Source: an uncultured Eubacteriales bacterium (GTDB lineage Bacteria > Bacillota > Clostridia > Oscillospirales > Oscillospiraceae). From it: a DNA stretch of 13,127 nt. The stretch covers positions 1 to 13,127 of the forward strand of contig CAJKSU010000064.1 of the NCBI GenBank assembly GCA_905202605.1, read 5' to 3'. The position numbers and the translations under genes were made by a program. Shown piece after piece: positions 1-6,173 of the stretch (within the stretch, counting starts at the first letter, position 1; every line of letters starts with the position of its first letter). The notes beneath the pieces are model-generated. The model did not search any database, was not told where the DNA came from, and saw nothing but the letters and a program-made list of their open reading frames with translations.

Positions 1-484
1 GTCCCATAGCGATGAACGGACGCTCGATTCCGTAGCGAATCCGCTGAAAGGGGTTGCTGAAATACAGCGGATAGACCAGAATTGATGTGACCCCTGCCAG
101 ATTTCCCCCAAGGATATCCGTAAAGGTCTGATCCCCCGCCATCGCTGTATGCGCCGGTGCCTGCCCCATACGCTCCATGGCGCTGCGAATTCCCTTAGGA
201 TTGGGCTTCCCCGCATGGCGGATCCACGGGATGTCCCATTTTTCGCAAAAGTCTGGTACCCGGCGGCTTTTCCGGCTGTTGGACACCACCATCATCGAGA
301 TACCTGCATGAGCAAGCTGCTCCTTCCAGTGGAGAAATTCTTCCGTTGGCTCCGACGTGGTATAGGGTACAATGGTATTATCAAAATCCAGCAGCAGCAG
401 CCGAATCCCGTGGGCTTCCAGCCACTCCGGCGTAAGGGCTGTGATTCTGTCGATTTCGTAATCAGCAAGCAGTGAAAAATGCAT
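1..484 (-). CDS. yqeG: YqeG-family HAD phosphatase (3' end cut by window)
   Basis: The minus-strand frame from the ATG at 484-482 stays open to the window edge and gives 161 residues. YqeG proteins are about 170 long, so only the last residues are missing. The HAD signature is visible: DFDNT at residues 33-37 (motif I, nucleophile and acid/base Asp), VSNS at 67-70 (motif II), GKP at 92-94 (motif III Lys) and GDQTFTD at 117-123 (motif IV acidic residues). There is no cap domain, as expected for the IIIA subclass. The family is predicted to be a phosphatase that acts in the cytoplasm; its physiological substrate is not established. In Bacillus it heads the yqe operon, whose other members (yhbY/yqeI, nadD, yqeK, rsfS) also lie in this window. 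A strong promoter lies at 545-573. The Shine-Dalgarno sequence is weak: only a GAG about 12 bases before the ATG. Family assignment is firm. Confidence 0.93.
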   Translation of the reverse strand, partial: MHFSLLADYEIDRITALTPEWLEAHGIRLLLLDFDNTIVPYTTSEPTEEFLHWKEQLAHAGISMMVVSNSRKSRRVPDFCEKWDIPWIRHAGKPNPKGIRSAMERMGQAPAHTAMAGDQTFTDILGGNLAGVTSILVYPLYFSNPFQRIRYGIERPFIAMG

Positions 485-544
485 AGCTTCAACTCATTTC
501 GGTATATTCTCAGGGCAGACCGCATAGATTGCGGCAGCTTCATT

Positions 545-573
545 ATCTTAACAGGAGGTTACCTGCTTGTCAA
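545..573 (-). promoter_or_regulatory. Sigma-A-type promoter of yqeG, overlapping a divergent start codon
   Basis: On the minus strand a perfect -35 box TTGACA (573-568) is followed after exactly 17 bases by TAAGAT (550-545, four of six consensus positions). Transcription would start near 538 and leave a leader of about 54 bases before the yqeG ATG. The -35 box covers the TTG start codon of the plus-strand gene at 567 and the spacer covers its AGGAGG. The two divergent genes therefore share these bases, and polymerase on this promoter would sit over the start of its neighbour. No equally good promoter is visible for the plus-strand gene; the best candidate is TATATT at 503-508 with a poor -35. 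Confidence 0.7.
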
Positions 574-971
574 TCCTCGTTTATCACGATCTCACGCAGC
601 TGCCGGAGCCATGTGCCGTCACAGACTGCGCCGTATCCGGCGGAACGCTGAAGGACTACTTGAATCGAGCCGTCCGGGAATGCGGTCAGAAGCTCTGCGT
701 CCGGATTTATCCGGTCTACATGGACTTTCCTCTGCCCTGCCCCGGTGGAATCGGTCAGTTCCTCACCCAAGAGGCTTTTACGCGCCGACGTGATGCGCTC
801 CATCCCCACTTTTCCCCAGCCCTCGGCACGGAATACTGCACACTGCGGCGTGCCGACGGTCCACATGTGCTCCTTGGGGATACTCGTGAAACCCTGCGCT
901 GGAAGCTGCGGCTGTGCCAGCAGCTTGGCGTTGCATACGCCATCACGCCGGTATGGCTGGAGGCAGAATGA
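567..971 (+). CDS. Orphan protein resembling the C-terminal third of GH18 spore-germination hydrolases
   Basis: This is the only plus-strand gene, 134 residues. The TTG start at 567 is chosen because a full AGGAGG (553-558) lies eight bases upstream. Codon use resembles the neighbours. I do not recognise it as a named family. From about residue 27 it follows the pattern seen after the active site of YaaH-type GH18 proteins: a short helix, then IYPVYMDFPLP (47-57, where the family has a G-P-Y-G-Y-D-W-L-P pattern), LTQEAF (66-71), GTEYCTLRRADGPH (87-100), GDTRETLRWKL (104-114, compare the family's D-R-S-K pattern) and ITPVW (126-130, near the family's final Trp). The catalytic D-x-x-D-x-D-x-E segment and the first two thirds of the barrel are absent, so hydrolase activity is not expected. 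No signal peptide or membrane segment is visible. Seven cysteines are present. It could be a stand-alone binding domain, a decaying fragment, or a chance resemblance; the gene call is surer than the homology. Confidence 0.7.
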   Translation: MSILVYHDLTQLPEPCAVTDCAVSGGTLKDYLNRAVRECGQKLCVRIYPVYMDFPLPCPGGIGQFLTQEAFTRRRDALHPHFSPALGTEYCTLRRADGPHVLLGDTRETLRWKLRLCQQLGVAYAITPVWLEAE

Positions 972-973
972 AA

Positions 974-994
974 GCGCCCCGCACTGCGGGGCGC
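974..994 (-). terminator. GC-rich hairpin between convergent genes, probable rpsU terminator
   Basis: A perfect 9-bp inverted repeat, GCGCCCCGC and GCGGGGCGC, with a 3-base loop lies between the convergent ends of rpsU (stop at 1013) and the plus-strand gene (stop at 971). Read on the minus strand, the hairpin is followed by TTTCATTC, a weak T tract that overlaps the stop codon of the convergent gene. On the plus strand no T tract follows. It therefore most likely ends rpsU transcription and may block both directions poorly. Confidence 0.6.
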
Positions 995-1012
995 CTAAAC
1001 GCATTCAGAAAA

Positions 1013-1198
1013 TCAATAATACTTTCTCTTATTGTTCTTCCGGGCGGCTTCAGACTTCTGCTTACGCTTCAGGCTGGGGCTAACATAGTGCTCTCTCTTC
1101 TTAACCTCAGCGATAACGCCATCCTTCGCACAGCTGCGCTTAAATCTCTTGAGCGCACTCTCCAGAGACTCATTTTCTTTTACGCGGATCTCAGACAT
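1013..1198 (-). CDS. rpsU: 30S ribosomal protein S21
   Basis: This 61-residue basic protein has the S21 signature: MSEIRVKENESLESALKRFK at the N-terminus, then CAKDGVIAEVKKREHY (residues 23-38) and a Lys/Arg-rich C-terminal tail. S21 is a late-assembling protein of the small subunit, located near the 3' end of 16S rRNA, where it helps mRNA selection. The ATG at 1198-1196 is preceded by GGAGGGAGGG (on the minus strand, about 1214-1205) at good spacing, an unusually strong ribosome binding site. The gene stands alone: it has its own consensus promoter (1264-1292), a leader with small hairpins, and a hairpin terminator after it. Length and start match the family. Confidence 0.97.
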   Translation of the reverse strand: MSEIRVKENESLESALKRFKRSCAKDGVIAEVKKREHYVSPSLKRKQKSEAARKNNKRKYY

Positions 1199-1217
1199 GA
1201 TTTTCCCTCCCTCCGAT

Positions 1218-1236
1218 GCATTTCCTATTGAAATGC
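1218..1236 (-). promoter_or_regulatory. Hairpin in the rpsU leader, next to the ribosome binding site
   Basis: In the roughly 59-base rpsU leader, GCATTTC and GAAATGC form a perfect 7-bp stem with a 5-base loop, ending four bases before the GGAGGGAGGG. A smaller stem, GCCAT with ATGGC around a 3-base loop, lies just upstream near 1244-1256. These could modulate translation or mRNA stability. I do not recognise a known ribosomal-protein leader, so a regulatory role is inference. Confidence 0.35.
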
Positions 1237-1263
1237 TTTAAGGGCCATTCGATGGCTTTTCTT

Positions 1264-1292
1264 ATTATATGCAAAGAGCATGGAAATGTCAA
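1264..1292 (-). promoter_or_regulatory. Perfect consensus sigma-A promoter of rpsU
   Basis: On the minus strand TTGACA (1292-1287) and TATAAT (1269-1264) are separated by exactly 17 bases, matching the housekeeping consensus at all twelve positions. Transcription would start near 1257. This fits a highly expressed ribosomal protein gene and separates rpsU from the leuS operon upstream. Confidence 0.9.
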
Positions 1293-1334
1293 GCATAAAT
1301 CTGCAAATTACAGCGTAAAACGCAGAATTATCAT

Positions 1335-1364
1335 GGGCAGCACCGCAACGGGGCCATGCTGCCC
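1335..1364 (-). repeat. Short palindrome after leuS, second of two
   Basis: An 11-bp perfect inverted repeat, CATGGGCAGCA (1332-1342) with TGCTGCCCATG (1357-1367), encloses a 14-base loop. Its arms contain GGGCAGCACCGC and GCTGCCC, which resemble the terminal repeats of the palindromic elements at 5563 and 12107. With the hairpin at 1385-1411 it may form one degenerate 77-bp element (1335-1411), since the outer ends GGGCAGCACC and GGGCAACACC (reverse complement of the right end) match at nine of ten positions. On the minus strand it is followed by ATAATTCTGCGTTTT, so weak terminator activity is possible. Membership in the family is less certain than for the two long copies. Confidence 0.45.
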
Positions 1365-1384
1365 ATGGTATTTCCATCTTCTTT

Positions 1385-1411
1385 GGGCAATACCGCCGGA
1401 TGGTGTTGCCC
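1385..1411 (-). repeat. 27-bp palindrome directly after the leuS stop codon
   Basis: The hairpin starts at the first base after the leuS TAA (1414-1412). Read on the minus strand it begins GGGCAACACC and ends CGGTATTGCCC. These are the same ends, in the same orientation, as the 162-bp element at 5563-5724, which reads CGGCAACAC at one end and CGGTATTGCCG at the other. The stem is 6 bp, one mismatch, then 3 bp. It could be an internally deleted copy of that element. It lacks a T tract, so it is not a classical terminator, although it may protect the 3' end of the leuS mRNA. Confidence 0.5.
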
Positions 1412-3907
1412 TTACTTAATAATCAGGTTAATGAGCTTACCGGGAACCACGATAGTCTTGCGGACCTCGCCGCCCAGATTTTCCATCTGCCGCTTCACAA
1501 TATCGGTTTCCATGGCTGCGGTAATGGCGGTATCCTTGTCCGCATCGGCGGCAATGCGCATGGTGCCGCGGAACTTGCCGTTGACCTGAATTGCCATGTC
1601 GATCTCCGCGTCCACAGTCTTCTTAGGATCGTAGGCAGGCCACTGGGTCAGGCTGCACAGTCCATCAAAGCCGTGCTGCTCCCAGATCTCCTCGCAGATA
1701 TGGGGCGCAAAGGGGCAAAGAAGCGTCAGCAAGATCTTCAGCTCCGCCTTGTTACAGCCGCCGGCGTTGAAACTGTTCACCAGACTCATCAGGGTAGCGA
1801 TGGCAGTGTTGGCTTTCAGCGCGTCAATATCCTCGCCCACCTTCTTAATGGCCTTGTTGACAGCAATCTCGTTCTTCTTTGAAACCTCTGTCTCATTGTC
1901 GGTGACAGCCTCACCCAGATTCCACACCTTATCCAGAAAGCGCTTGCAGCCCTTCACCGCGTCGTCGGACCATGTGGCGGTCTTCTCAAAGTCGCCGATG
2001 AAGAGGATATACAGCCGCATGGTATCCGCACCATAGGCCTTGATGACATCATCAGGGTTTACAACATTGCCCAGCGACTTGGACATCTTCACCGCCGGAC
2101 GCAGCGCCTGATTGCCATACTTGTGGATCAGTGCGTCCTTTTCCTCCTGACTTTCCACATTACCCACATAGTGGGGGTTTTTGCCCAGGATCATGCCGTG
2201 GCTGGTACGCTTGGCATAGGGCTCTGCATTGGGAACCACGCCGATATCGTGGAGGAAGTTATTCCAGAACCGGGAATAGAGCAGATGCAGGGTGGTATGC
2301 TCCATACCGCCGTTGTACCAGTCCACCTGACCCCAGTAATCCAGCGCCTCCTTGGAAGCCAGCGCCTTGTCGTTGTGGGGATCCATATACCGGAGGAAGT
2401 ACCAGCTGGAGCCTGCCCACTGGGGCATGGTATCGGTTTCCCGCTTGGCGTCACCGCCGCACTTGGGGCACTTGCAGTTCACCCAGTCGGTCATGGGTGC
2501 CAGCGGGCTTTCGCCGTCGTCAGTCGGCTCATAGCTCTCCACCTCAGGCAGCACCAGAGGCAGCTCGCTCTCCGGCAGGGGAACGGTGCCGCACTTGGGG
2601 CAGTGTACGATGGGGATAGGCTCGCCCCAATAGCGCTGACGGGAGAACACCCAGTCGCGGAGCTTATAATTGACCTTGCCCTCGCCGATTCCCTTCTCCT
2701 CCAGCCACTTTGTCACAGCCGGGATTGCCTCATGCACGGTCATGCCATTGAGGAAGTCAGAGTTCATCAGAGTAGCGGAGTCATCCTTTGCGGTAAACGC
2801 CCCCTCGGTAATATCACCGCCGGCTACCACCTGAACGATGTCGCAGCCGAACTTCTTTGCAAACGCAAAGTCACGGTCATCATGGGCAGGAACTGCCATA
2901 ATCGCGCCGGTGCCGTAGGTAGACAGGACGTAGTCGGAGATAAAGATCGGGATATGCTTGCCGTTGACGGGATTGATGGCATAGACGCCCTCCAGCTTGA
3001 CGCCGGTCTTATCCTTAACCAGCTCAGTACGCTCAAAGTCGGACTTCCGCGCTGCCTCGGCAACATAGGCCTCCACCGCGTCATAGTTGGTGATCTTATC
3101 CGCCCATTCCTTCACATACGCATGCTCCGGAGCGATGACCATATAGGTTGCGCCGAACAGGGTATCAGGACGGGTGGTATAGATTCGAAGCTTATGCCCC
3201 TCAGAGGTTTCAAAGTCCACCTCTGCGCCGGTAGAGCGTCCAATCCAGTTCCGCTGTTGGGTCTTGACCCGCTCGATGTAGTCCACATTCTCCAGTCCGT
3301 CCAGAAGCTTCTGGGCGTACTTGGTGATTTTCAGCATCCACTGGGACTTTTCCTTCCGAACCACAGGAGAGCCGCAGCGCTCGCACACGCCCTCCACGAC
3401 CTCCTCGTTGGCAAGGACGCATTTGCAGCTGGTACACCAGTTGACGGGCATGGTCGCCTTATAGGCAAGACCGTTCTTGTAGAGCTGGAGGAAAATCCAC
3501 TGGGTCCACTTATAATAGTTTGGATCCGTGGTGTCGATCACTCGATCCCAGTCAAAGGAATAGCCCAGCATATGGAGCTGACGGGTAAAGTTCTCGATAT
3601 TCTGCCGGGTTACAATGGCGGGATGGACATGGTTCTTAATTGCAAAGTTCTCGGTGGGCAGACCAAAGGCATCGAAGCCAATGGGAAACAGCACGTTCTT
3701 GCCCTCCATGCGCTTTTTCCGCGCGATGGTGTCCATTGCCGTATAGGGCCGGGGATGGCCTACATGAAGACCCGCGCCGGAGGGGTAGGGAAACTCCACC
3801 AGTGCATAGAATTTTTCCTTATCCGAGCCGTTTTCCGCCGCAAATACCTTGCCGTCAGCCCAGACCTTCTGCCATTTCTTTTCGATGGCAGTAAAATCAT
3901 ATTTCAT
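1412..3907 (-). CDS. leuS: Leucyl-tRNA synthetase
   Basis: This class I aminoacyl-tRNA synthetase of 831 residues charges tRNA-Leu in the cytoplasm. The HIGH motif appears as HVGH at residues 48-51 and the KMSKS loop is intact at 607-611. The CP1 editing domain, which hydrolyses mischarged tRNA, is recognised by YTTRPDTLFG (243-252) and GTGAIMAVPAHDDRD (332-346), with the conserved Asp present. Two zinc-binding Cys sets are visible: C158/C161 with C175/C178, and C436/C439 with C480/C483. FSRQRYWGEP (421-430) is also typical. The ATG at 3907 follows AGGTGA by six bases. The gene lies 25 bases after rsfS and is probably the last gene of the nadD-yqeK operon. Two palindromes follow its stop codon. 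No T-box leader can be seen directly upstream, so regulation would be from the operon promoter. Length and motifs are complete. Confidence 0.98.
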   Translation of the reverse strand: MKYDFTAIEKKWQKVWADGKVFAAENGSDKEKFYALVEFPYPSGAGLHVGHPRPYTAMDTIARKKRMEGKNVLFPIGFDAFGLPTENFAIKNHVHPAIVTRQNIENFTRQLHMLGYSFDWDRVIDTTDPNYYKWTQWIFLQLYKNGLAYKATMPVNWCTSCKCVLANEEVVEGVCERCGSPVVRKEKSQWMLKITKYAQKLLDGLENVDYIERVKTQQRNWIGRSTGAEVDFETSEGHKLRIYTTRPDTLFGATYMVIAPEHAYVKEWADKITNYDAVEAYVAEAARKSDFERTELVKDKTGVKLEGVYAINPVNGKHIPIFISDYVLSTYGTGAIMAVPAHDDRDFAFAKKFGCDIVQVVAGGDITEGAFTAKDDSATLMNSDFLNGMTVHEAIPAVTKWLEEKGIGEGKVNYKLRDWVFSRQRYWGEPIPIVHCPKCGTVPLPESELPLVLPEVESYEPTDDGESPLAPMTDWVNCKCPKCGGDAKRETDTMPQWAGSSWYFLRYMDPHNDKALASKEALDYWGQVDWYNGGMEHTTLHLLYSRFWNNFLHDIGVVPNAEPYAKRTSHGMILGKNPHYVGNVESQEEKDALIHKYGNQALRPAVKMSKSLGNVVNPDDVIKAYGADTMRLYILFIGDFEKTATWSDDAVKGCKRFLDKVWNLGEAVTDNETEVSKKNEIAVNKAIKKVGEDIDALKANTAIATLMSLVNSFNAGGCNKAELKILLTLLCPFAPHICEEIWEQHGFDGLCSLTQWPAYDPKKTVDAEIDMAIQVNGKFRGTMRIAADADKDTAITAAMETDIVKRQMENLGGEVRKTIVVPGKLINLIIK

Positions 3908-3932
3908 CGAACGTCACCTGAATTCCTTCCAT

Positions 3933-4310
3933 TTATTCTGCATCCGGCCGGAGATATTCCTCCAGCGGGATCACAGGGGCATCGCCCCAAAGCCGTTCCA
4001 GATCATAGAACTTCCGCTGCTCCTGGGTAAATACATGCACCATCACGCCGGAAAAGTCCATGACGATCCATGTGTCGCCCCGGTAGCCCTCCCGGTGCCA
4101 GACCGTTTCTCCGGCCTCCTCCATCTTCTTCTCCACCTCATCGCAGAGGGCGCGAAGATGGGTATCCGAGGTACCGGTGGCAAGGAGCATATACTCCGTC
4201 AGCGCCGTAACGGACTTTACCTCCAGCAGCATCAGATTGACCGCTTTTTTGTTATCCAATGCTTTGGCTGCAATGATGGCAGCCTCTTTTGATGTCAGCA
4301 ACTGATTCAT
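3933..4310 (-). CDS. rsfS: Ribosome silencing factor RsfS (YbeB/iojap family)
   Basis: This 125-residue protein has the RsfS/DUF143 fold signature. It shows TEYMLLATGTSDTHLRAL around residues 38-55, GYRGDTWIVMDFSGVMVHVF around 75-94, then the closing RKFYDLERLW (99-108). RsfS binds ribosomal protein L14 on the free 50S subunit and blocks joining with 30S, which lowers translation in poor nutrient conditions. The ATG at 4310-4308 is preceded by AAGGATGGAAGG, which supplies the ribosome binding site and reaches back to the stop codon of nadD-yqeK ten bases away, so translational coupling is likely. In Bacillus the same order nadD, yqeK, yqeL (rsfS) is found. Length is normal for the family. Confidence 0.96.
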   Translation of the reverse strand: MNQLLTSKEAAIIAAKALDNKKAVNLMLLEVKSVTALTEYMLLATGTSDTHLRALCDEVEKKMEEAGETVWHREGYRGDTWIVMDFSGVMVHVFTQEQRKFYDLERLWGDAPVIPLEEYLRPDAE

Positions 4311-4320
4311 CCTTCCATCC

Positions 4321-5517
4321 TTAGGGTTCCGCCGCCATCAGCTGACGCCGGAGATAATCCCGCGCATCCACCGAATCCCGGCAGACTGTTTTATGCTCCC
4401 GTACAAGCTCATCAATACACATTTCAAAGCCCTTCAGAAGCCCGCGATCCAGATCCTGAAATACCACCTTGCGCAGCTCCTCCACACCGGGGAAGCTCCG
4501 ATTCGGCTCCATATAGTCTGCGATATATATAATCTTTTCCATAAGGCTCATATCCGGCTTGCCGGTGGTATGCCAGTAAATAGCACGGCAGACCTCGTCG
4601 CACTCCCCGAACACACATTTTGCCGCCCCGGCTCCCGTCTTTGCATGAAGCAGCTTTGGGTGGTTTCGCTCAAAATCGCTGACTATTATATCATATTTGT
4701 CCAGCAATAGCAACTGGTCGGGGCCGTCCATGGCCTTGGTAATGTCGTGGAGCAGACCGGCCCGCCGGGCAAGCATCGGATCTGCGCCGTACTTCTCCGC
4801 CAGCCGCACCGCCGTCTCCGCGCAGCCCAATACATGATTGACCCGCTTGGGCTTCAAAAGCGACACCACCACGTCCCTCAGCTCTTCCACCGGCAGGTTT
4901 TTATAGTTCCGTCCGGTTCCATATAGGCAGTTTTCCCGGATGTAGGAGAGGACAGCGGGATCCATATAATGCTCTGCGCCTCCCAGAATCAGCATCCGTC
5001 GAAGGTGTGTGGAGGATATCTCCAGCGGAGCATTGTTCAATAGCACGACATCAGCACCAAACAGCTCCTCCAGCCGCCCCTTCTGTTCTTCCATGGAGCC
5101 ATCTGGTGCAGTTTCCCGGTTCATCCCAACGATGCAGGCCAGCTTGCAGATCACCTCCGGCTCATGCCAGGTGTGCAGGGACAGGAACATGTCCGTTCCC
5201 ATGAGCAGATACAGTGTATCGCCGGAATACTGCTCCGAAAGCAGCCGCAGGGTATCTGAAGTATAGCTCTTTCCCGGACGTCCCAGCTCAACTTCACTGA
5301 CCTCCAGCCACGGCTCCGCATAGGATGCCAGCCGCACCAGCTCAACCCGCTGCTGCGGCGTTGGAGAACCCGCAGGCAGCGCCTTATGAGGAGGCTGTGC
5401 ATCCGGCACCAGAAGGACCCGATCCAGTCCCAGTGCCTCCTTTGCCGCCTTTGCTGCCAGCACATGGCCCAGGTGCGGAGGATTGAATGTACCGCCGTAA
5501 ATACCGATGTTCGCCAT
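4321..5517 (-). CDS. nadD: Fused NadD nicotinate-nucleotide adenylyltransferase and YqeK HD hydrolase
   Basis: This 398-residue protein joins two enzymes. Residues 1 to about 200 are NadD, which makes deamido-NAD from nicotinate mononucleotide and ATP: GTFNPPHLGH (9-18) is the nucleotidyltransferase HxGH motif and ISSTHLRR (167-174) is the second ATP-binding motif. The domain closes with SYIRENCLYG (191-200), as in stand-alone NadD. Residues from about 205 are a YqeK-type HD domain: H228, H257-D258 in LLHD, H291, H316 and D334 in YIADYMEPNR are the expected metal ligands. YqeK proteins are known to split symmetrical diadenosine tetraphosphate. I use the ATG at 5517 because AAGGGAG lies seven bases upstream; the in-frame ATG at 5535 would place that site inside codons 2-4 and has no site of its own. 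No frameshift or stop separates the domains. The gene leads the operon with rsfS and leuS. The linker is very short, so a true fusion is likely. Confidence 0.95.
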   Translation of the reverse strand: MANIGIYGGTFNPPHLGHVLAAKAAKEALGLDRVLLVPDAQPPHKALPAGSPTPQQRVELVRLASYAEPWLEVSEVELGRPGKSYTSDTLRLLSEQYSGDTLYLLMGTDMFLSLHTWHEPEVICKLACIVGMNRETAPDGSMEEQKGRLEELFGADVVLLNNAPLEISSTHLRRMLILGGAEHYMDPAVLSYIRENCLYGTGRNYKNLPVEELRDVVVSLLKPKRVNHVLGCAETAVRLAEKYGADPMLARRAGLLHDITKAMDGPDQLLLLDKYDIIVSDFERNHPKLLHAKTGAGAAKCVFGECDEVCRAIYWHTTGKPDMSLMEKIIYIADYMEPNRSFPGVEELRKVVFQDLDRGLLKGFEMCIDELVREHKTVCRDSVDARDYLRRQLMAAEP

Positions 5518-5562
5518 ATCTGTCTCCCTTCTCATGATGGATATCGAGGATCGATCGACTTA

Positions 5563-5724
5563 CGGCAATACCGCGCAAATCGTCAAGAGAGTCTGACGAG
5601 AGATTTTGCGTCAAAAAAAGGTGTAAAACCGCAGACATACTTTGTGTATTTCAAGGTTTTACAAACGCATTTCTGGCGGAAAAGGTCCGTCAGAATCCGC
5701 AGATGCATTTGTACAGTGTTGCCG
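5563..5724 (-). repeat. 162-bp palindromic intergenic element (double-length copy)
   Basis: The element fills most of the gap between the yhbY-like gene and nadD-yqeK. Its 18-bp ends are inverted repeats: CGGCAATACCGCGCAAAT at 5563 and, as reverse complement of 5707-5724, CGGCAACACTGTACAAAT. They match at 14 of 18 positions and all four differences are transitions. The core CAAGAGAGTCTGACGA (5584-5599) is identical to 12128-12143 in the copy at 12107-12187. The block 5681-5709 matches 12145-12173 at 24 of 29 positions. Between these blocks it carries about 81 additional bases with a central hairpin (5622-5663). The whole element is an imperfect palindrome centred near 5643, with the short TCTGACG-type hairpin once in each half. 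No transposase or clear target duplication is visible. Confidence 0.72.
5613..5663 (-). terminator. Probable rho-independent terminator inside the palindromic element
   Basis: On the minus strand TGTAAAACC and GGTTTTACA (5663-5655 and 5630-5622) form a 9-bp stem. A further small stem, ATAC with GTAT, lies in the loop. CC and then seven T bases (5619-5613) follow directly. This would end transcription of the smc to yhbY operon, about 70 bases after the yhbY-like stop codon and before nadD-yqeK. The stem is AT-rich and the loop is large, so efficiency is uncertain. Confidence 0.55.
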
Positions 5725-5731
5725 AAAAAAA

Positions 5732-6169
5732 TTATCGTTTGCCTTCTTTGCGCTCCTTTTCCCGCTGCTTGCGGAAATATTCGTCCTTGCGCTCCCGCTC
5801 CTTTTTTGCGGCAGCCTTCCGGCGCTGGATGCCCGCCCGAACCGGGTTGACCTTCTTGGCAGCCCGCTCCTTGGCCTTGGCTGCGGCACGCTGTGCCTCC
5901 AGCTTCTTGGATTTCCGGTACAGGACGAACTTACTGCCCACGCACTGCACGCCGTCTGCACCGGTTGCCGCACAGATCTGGTCGGAGGCCTCTCTGGCCG
6001 TCAGTCCCGCCGTCTCCAGCACCTTGCCCTTGATCAGCTCCTTGGATTCCAGCAGGATCCCGGCGCTTTCGATCAGGGTATCGGTAATGCCTTCCTTTCC
6101 CACGATCAGCGTTACATCCAGTCCATTTGCCTGGGCGCGAAGCTCCGCCCGCTGTTTACTTGTCAGCAT
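5732..6169 (-). CDS. yhbY: YhbY-like CRM-domain RNA-binding protein with a basic tail
   Basis: Residues 1 to about 90 form a CRS1/YhbY (CRM) domain: MLTSKQRAELRAQAN at the start, VGKEGITDTLIE (23-34, including the GxxG-like RNA-binding loop), KELIKGKVLE (43-52) and GSKFVLYRKSKK (78-89). Bacterial homologues (YqeI in Bacillus) associate with pre-50S particles and are thought to help ribosome assembly. Stand-alone homologues are close to 97 residues; this one has 145, owing to a tail of about 55 residues made almost wholly of Lys, Arg, Glu and Ala, probably helical or disordered and suited to RNA contact. The ATG at 6169 lies five bases after AGGTGA, a site that includes the rdgB stop codon TGA, so translation is likely coupled. 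It is the last gene of the smc operon. Confidence 0.93.
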   Translation of the reverse strand: MLTSKQRAELRAQANGLDVTLIVGKEGITDTLIESAGILLESKELIKGKVLETAGLTAREASDQICAATGADGVQCVGSKFVLYRKSKKLEAQRAAAKAKERAAKKVNPVRAGIQRRKAAAKKERERKDEYFRKQREKERKEGKR

Positions 6170-6173
6170 TTTG

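Noticed and set aside
570..1004. A 144-codon minus-strand frame opposite the plus-strand gene
   Set aside because: It begins inside the rpsU terminator region and has atypical composition; the plus-strand frame has a proper AGGAGG and start.
2123..4030. A 635-codon open frame on the plus strand opposite leuS and rsfS
   Set aside because: It lies fully antisense to genes with complete family motifs, has no recognisable domain, and long antisense frames are expected in GC-rich coding DNA.
5518..5535. An upstream ATG for nadD-yqeK
   Set aside because: It would place the clear AAGGGAG site inside the coding region and has no site of its own.
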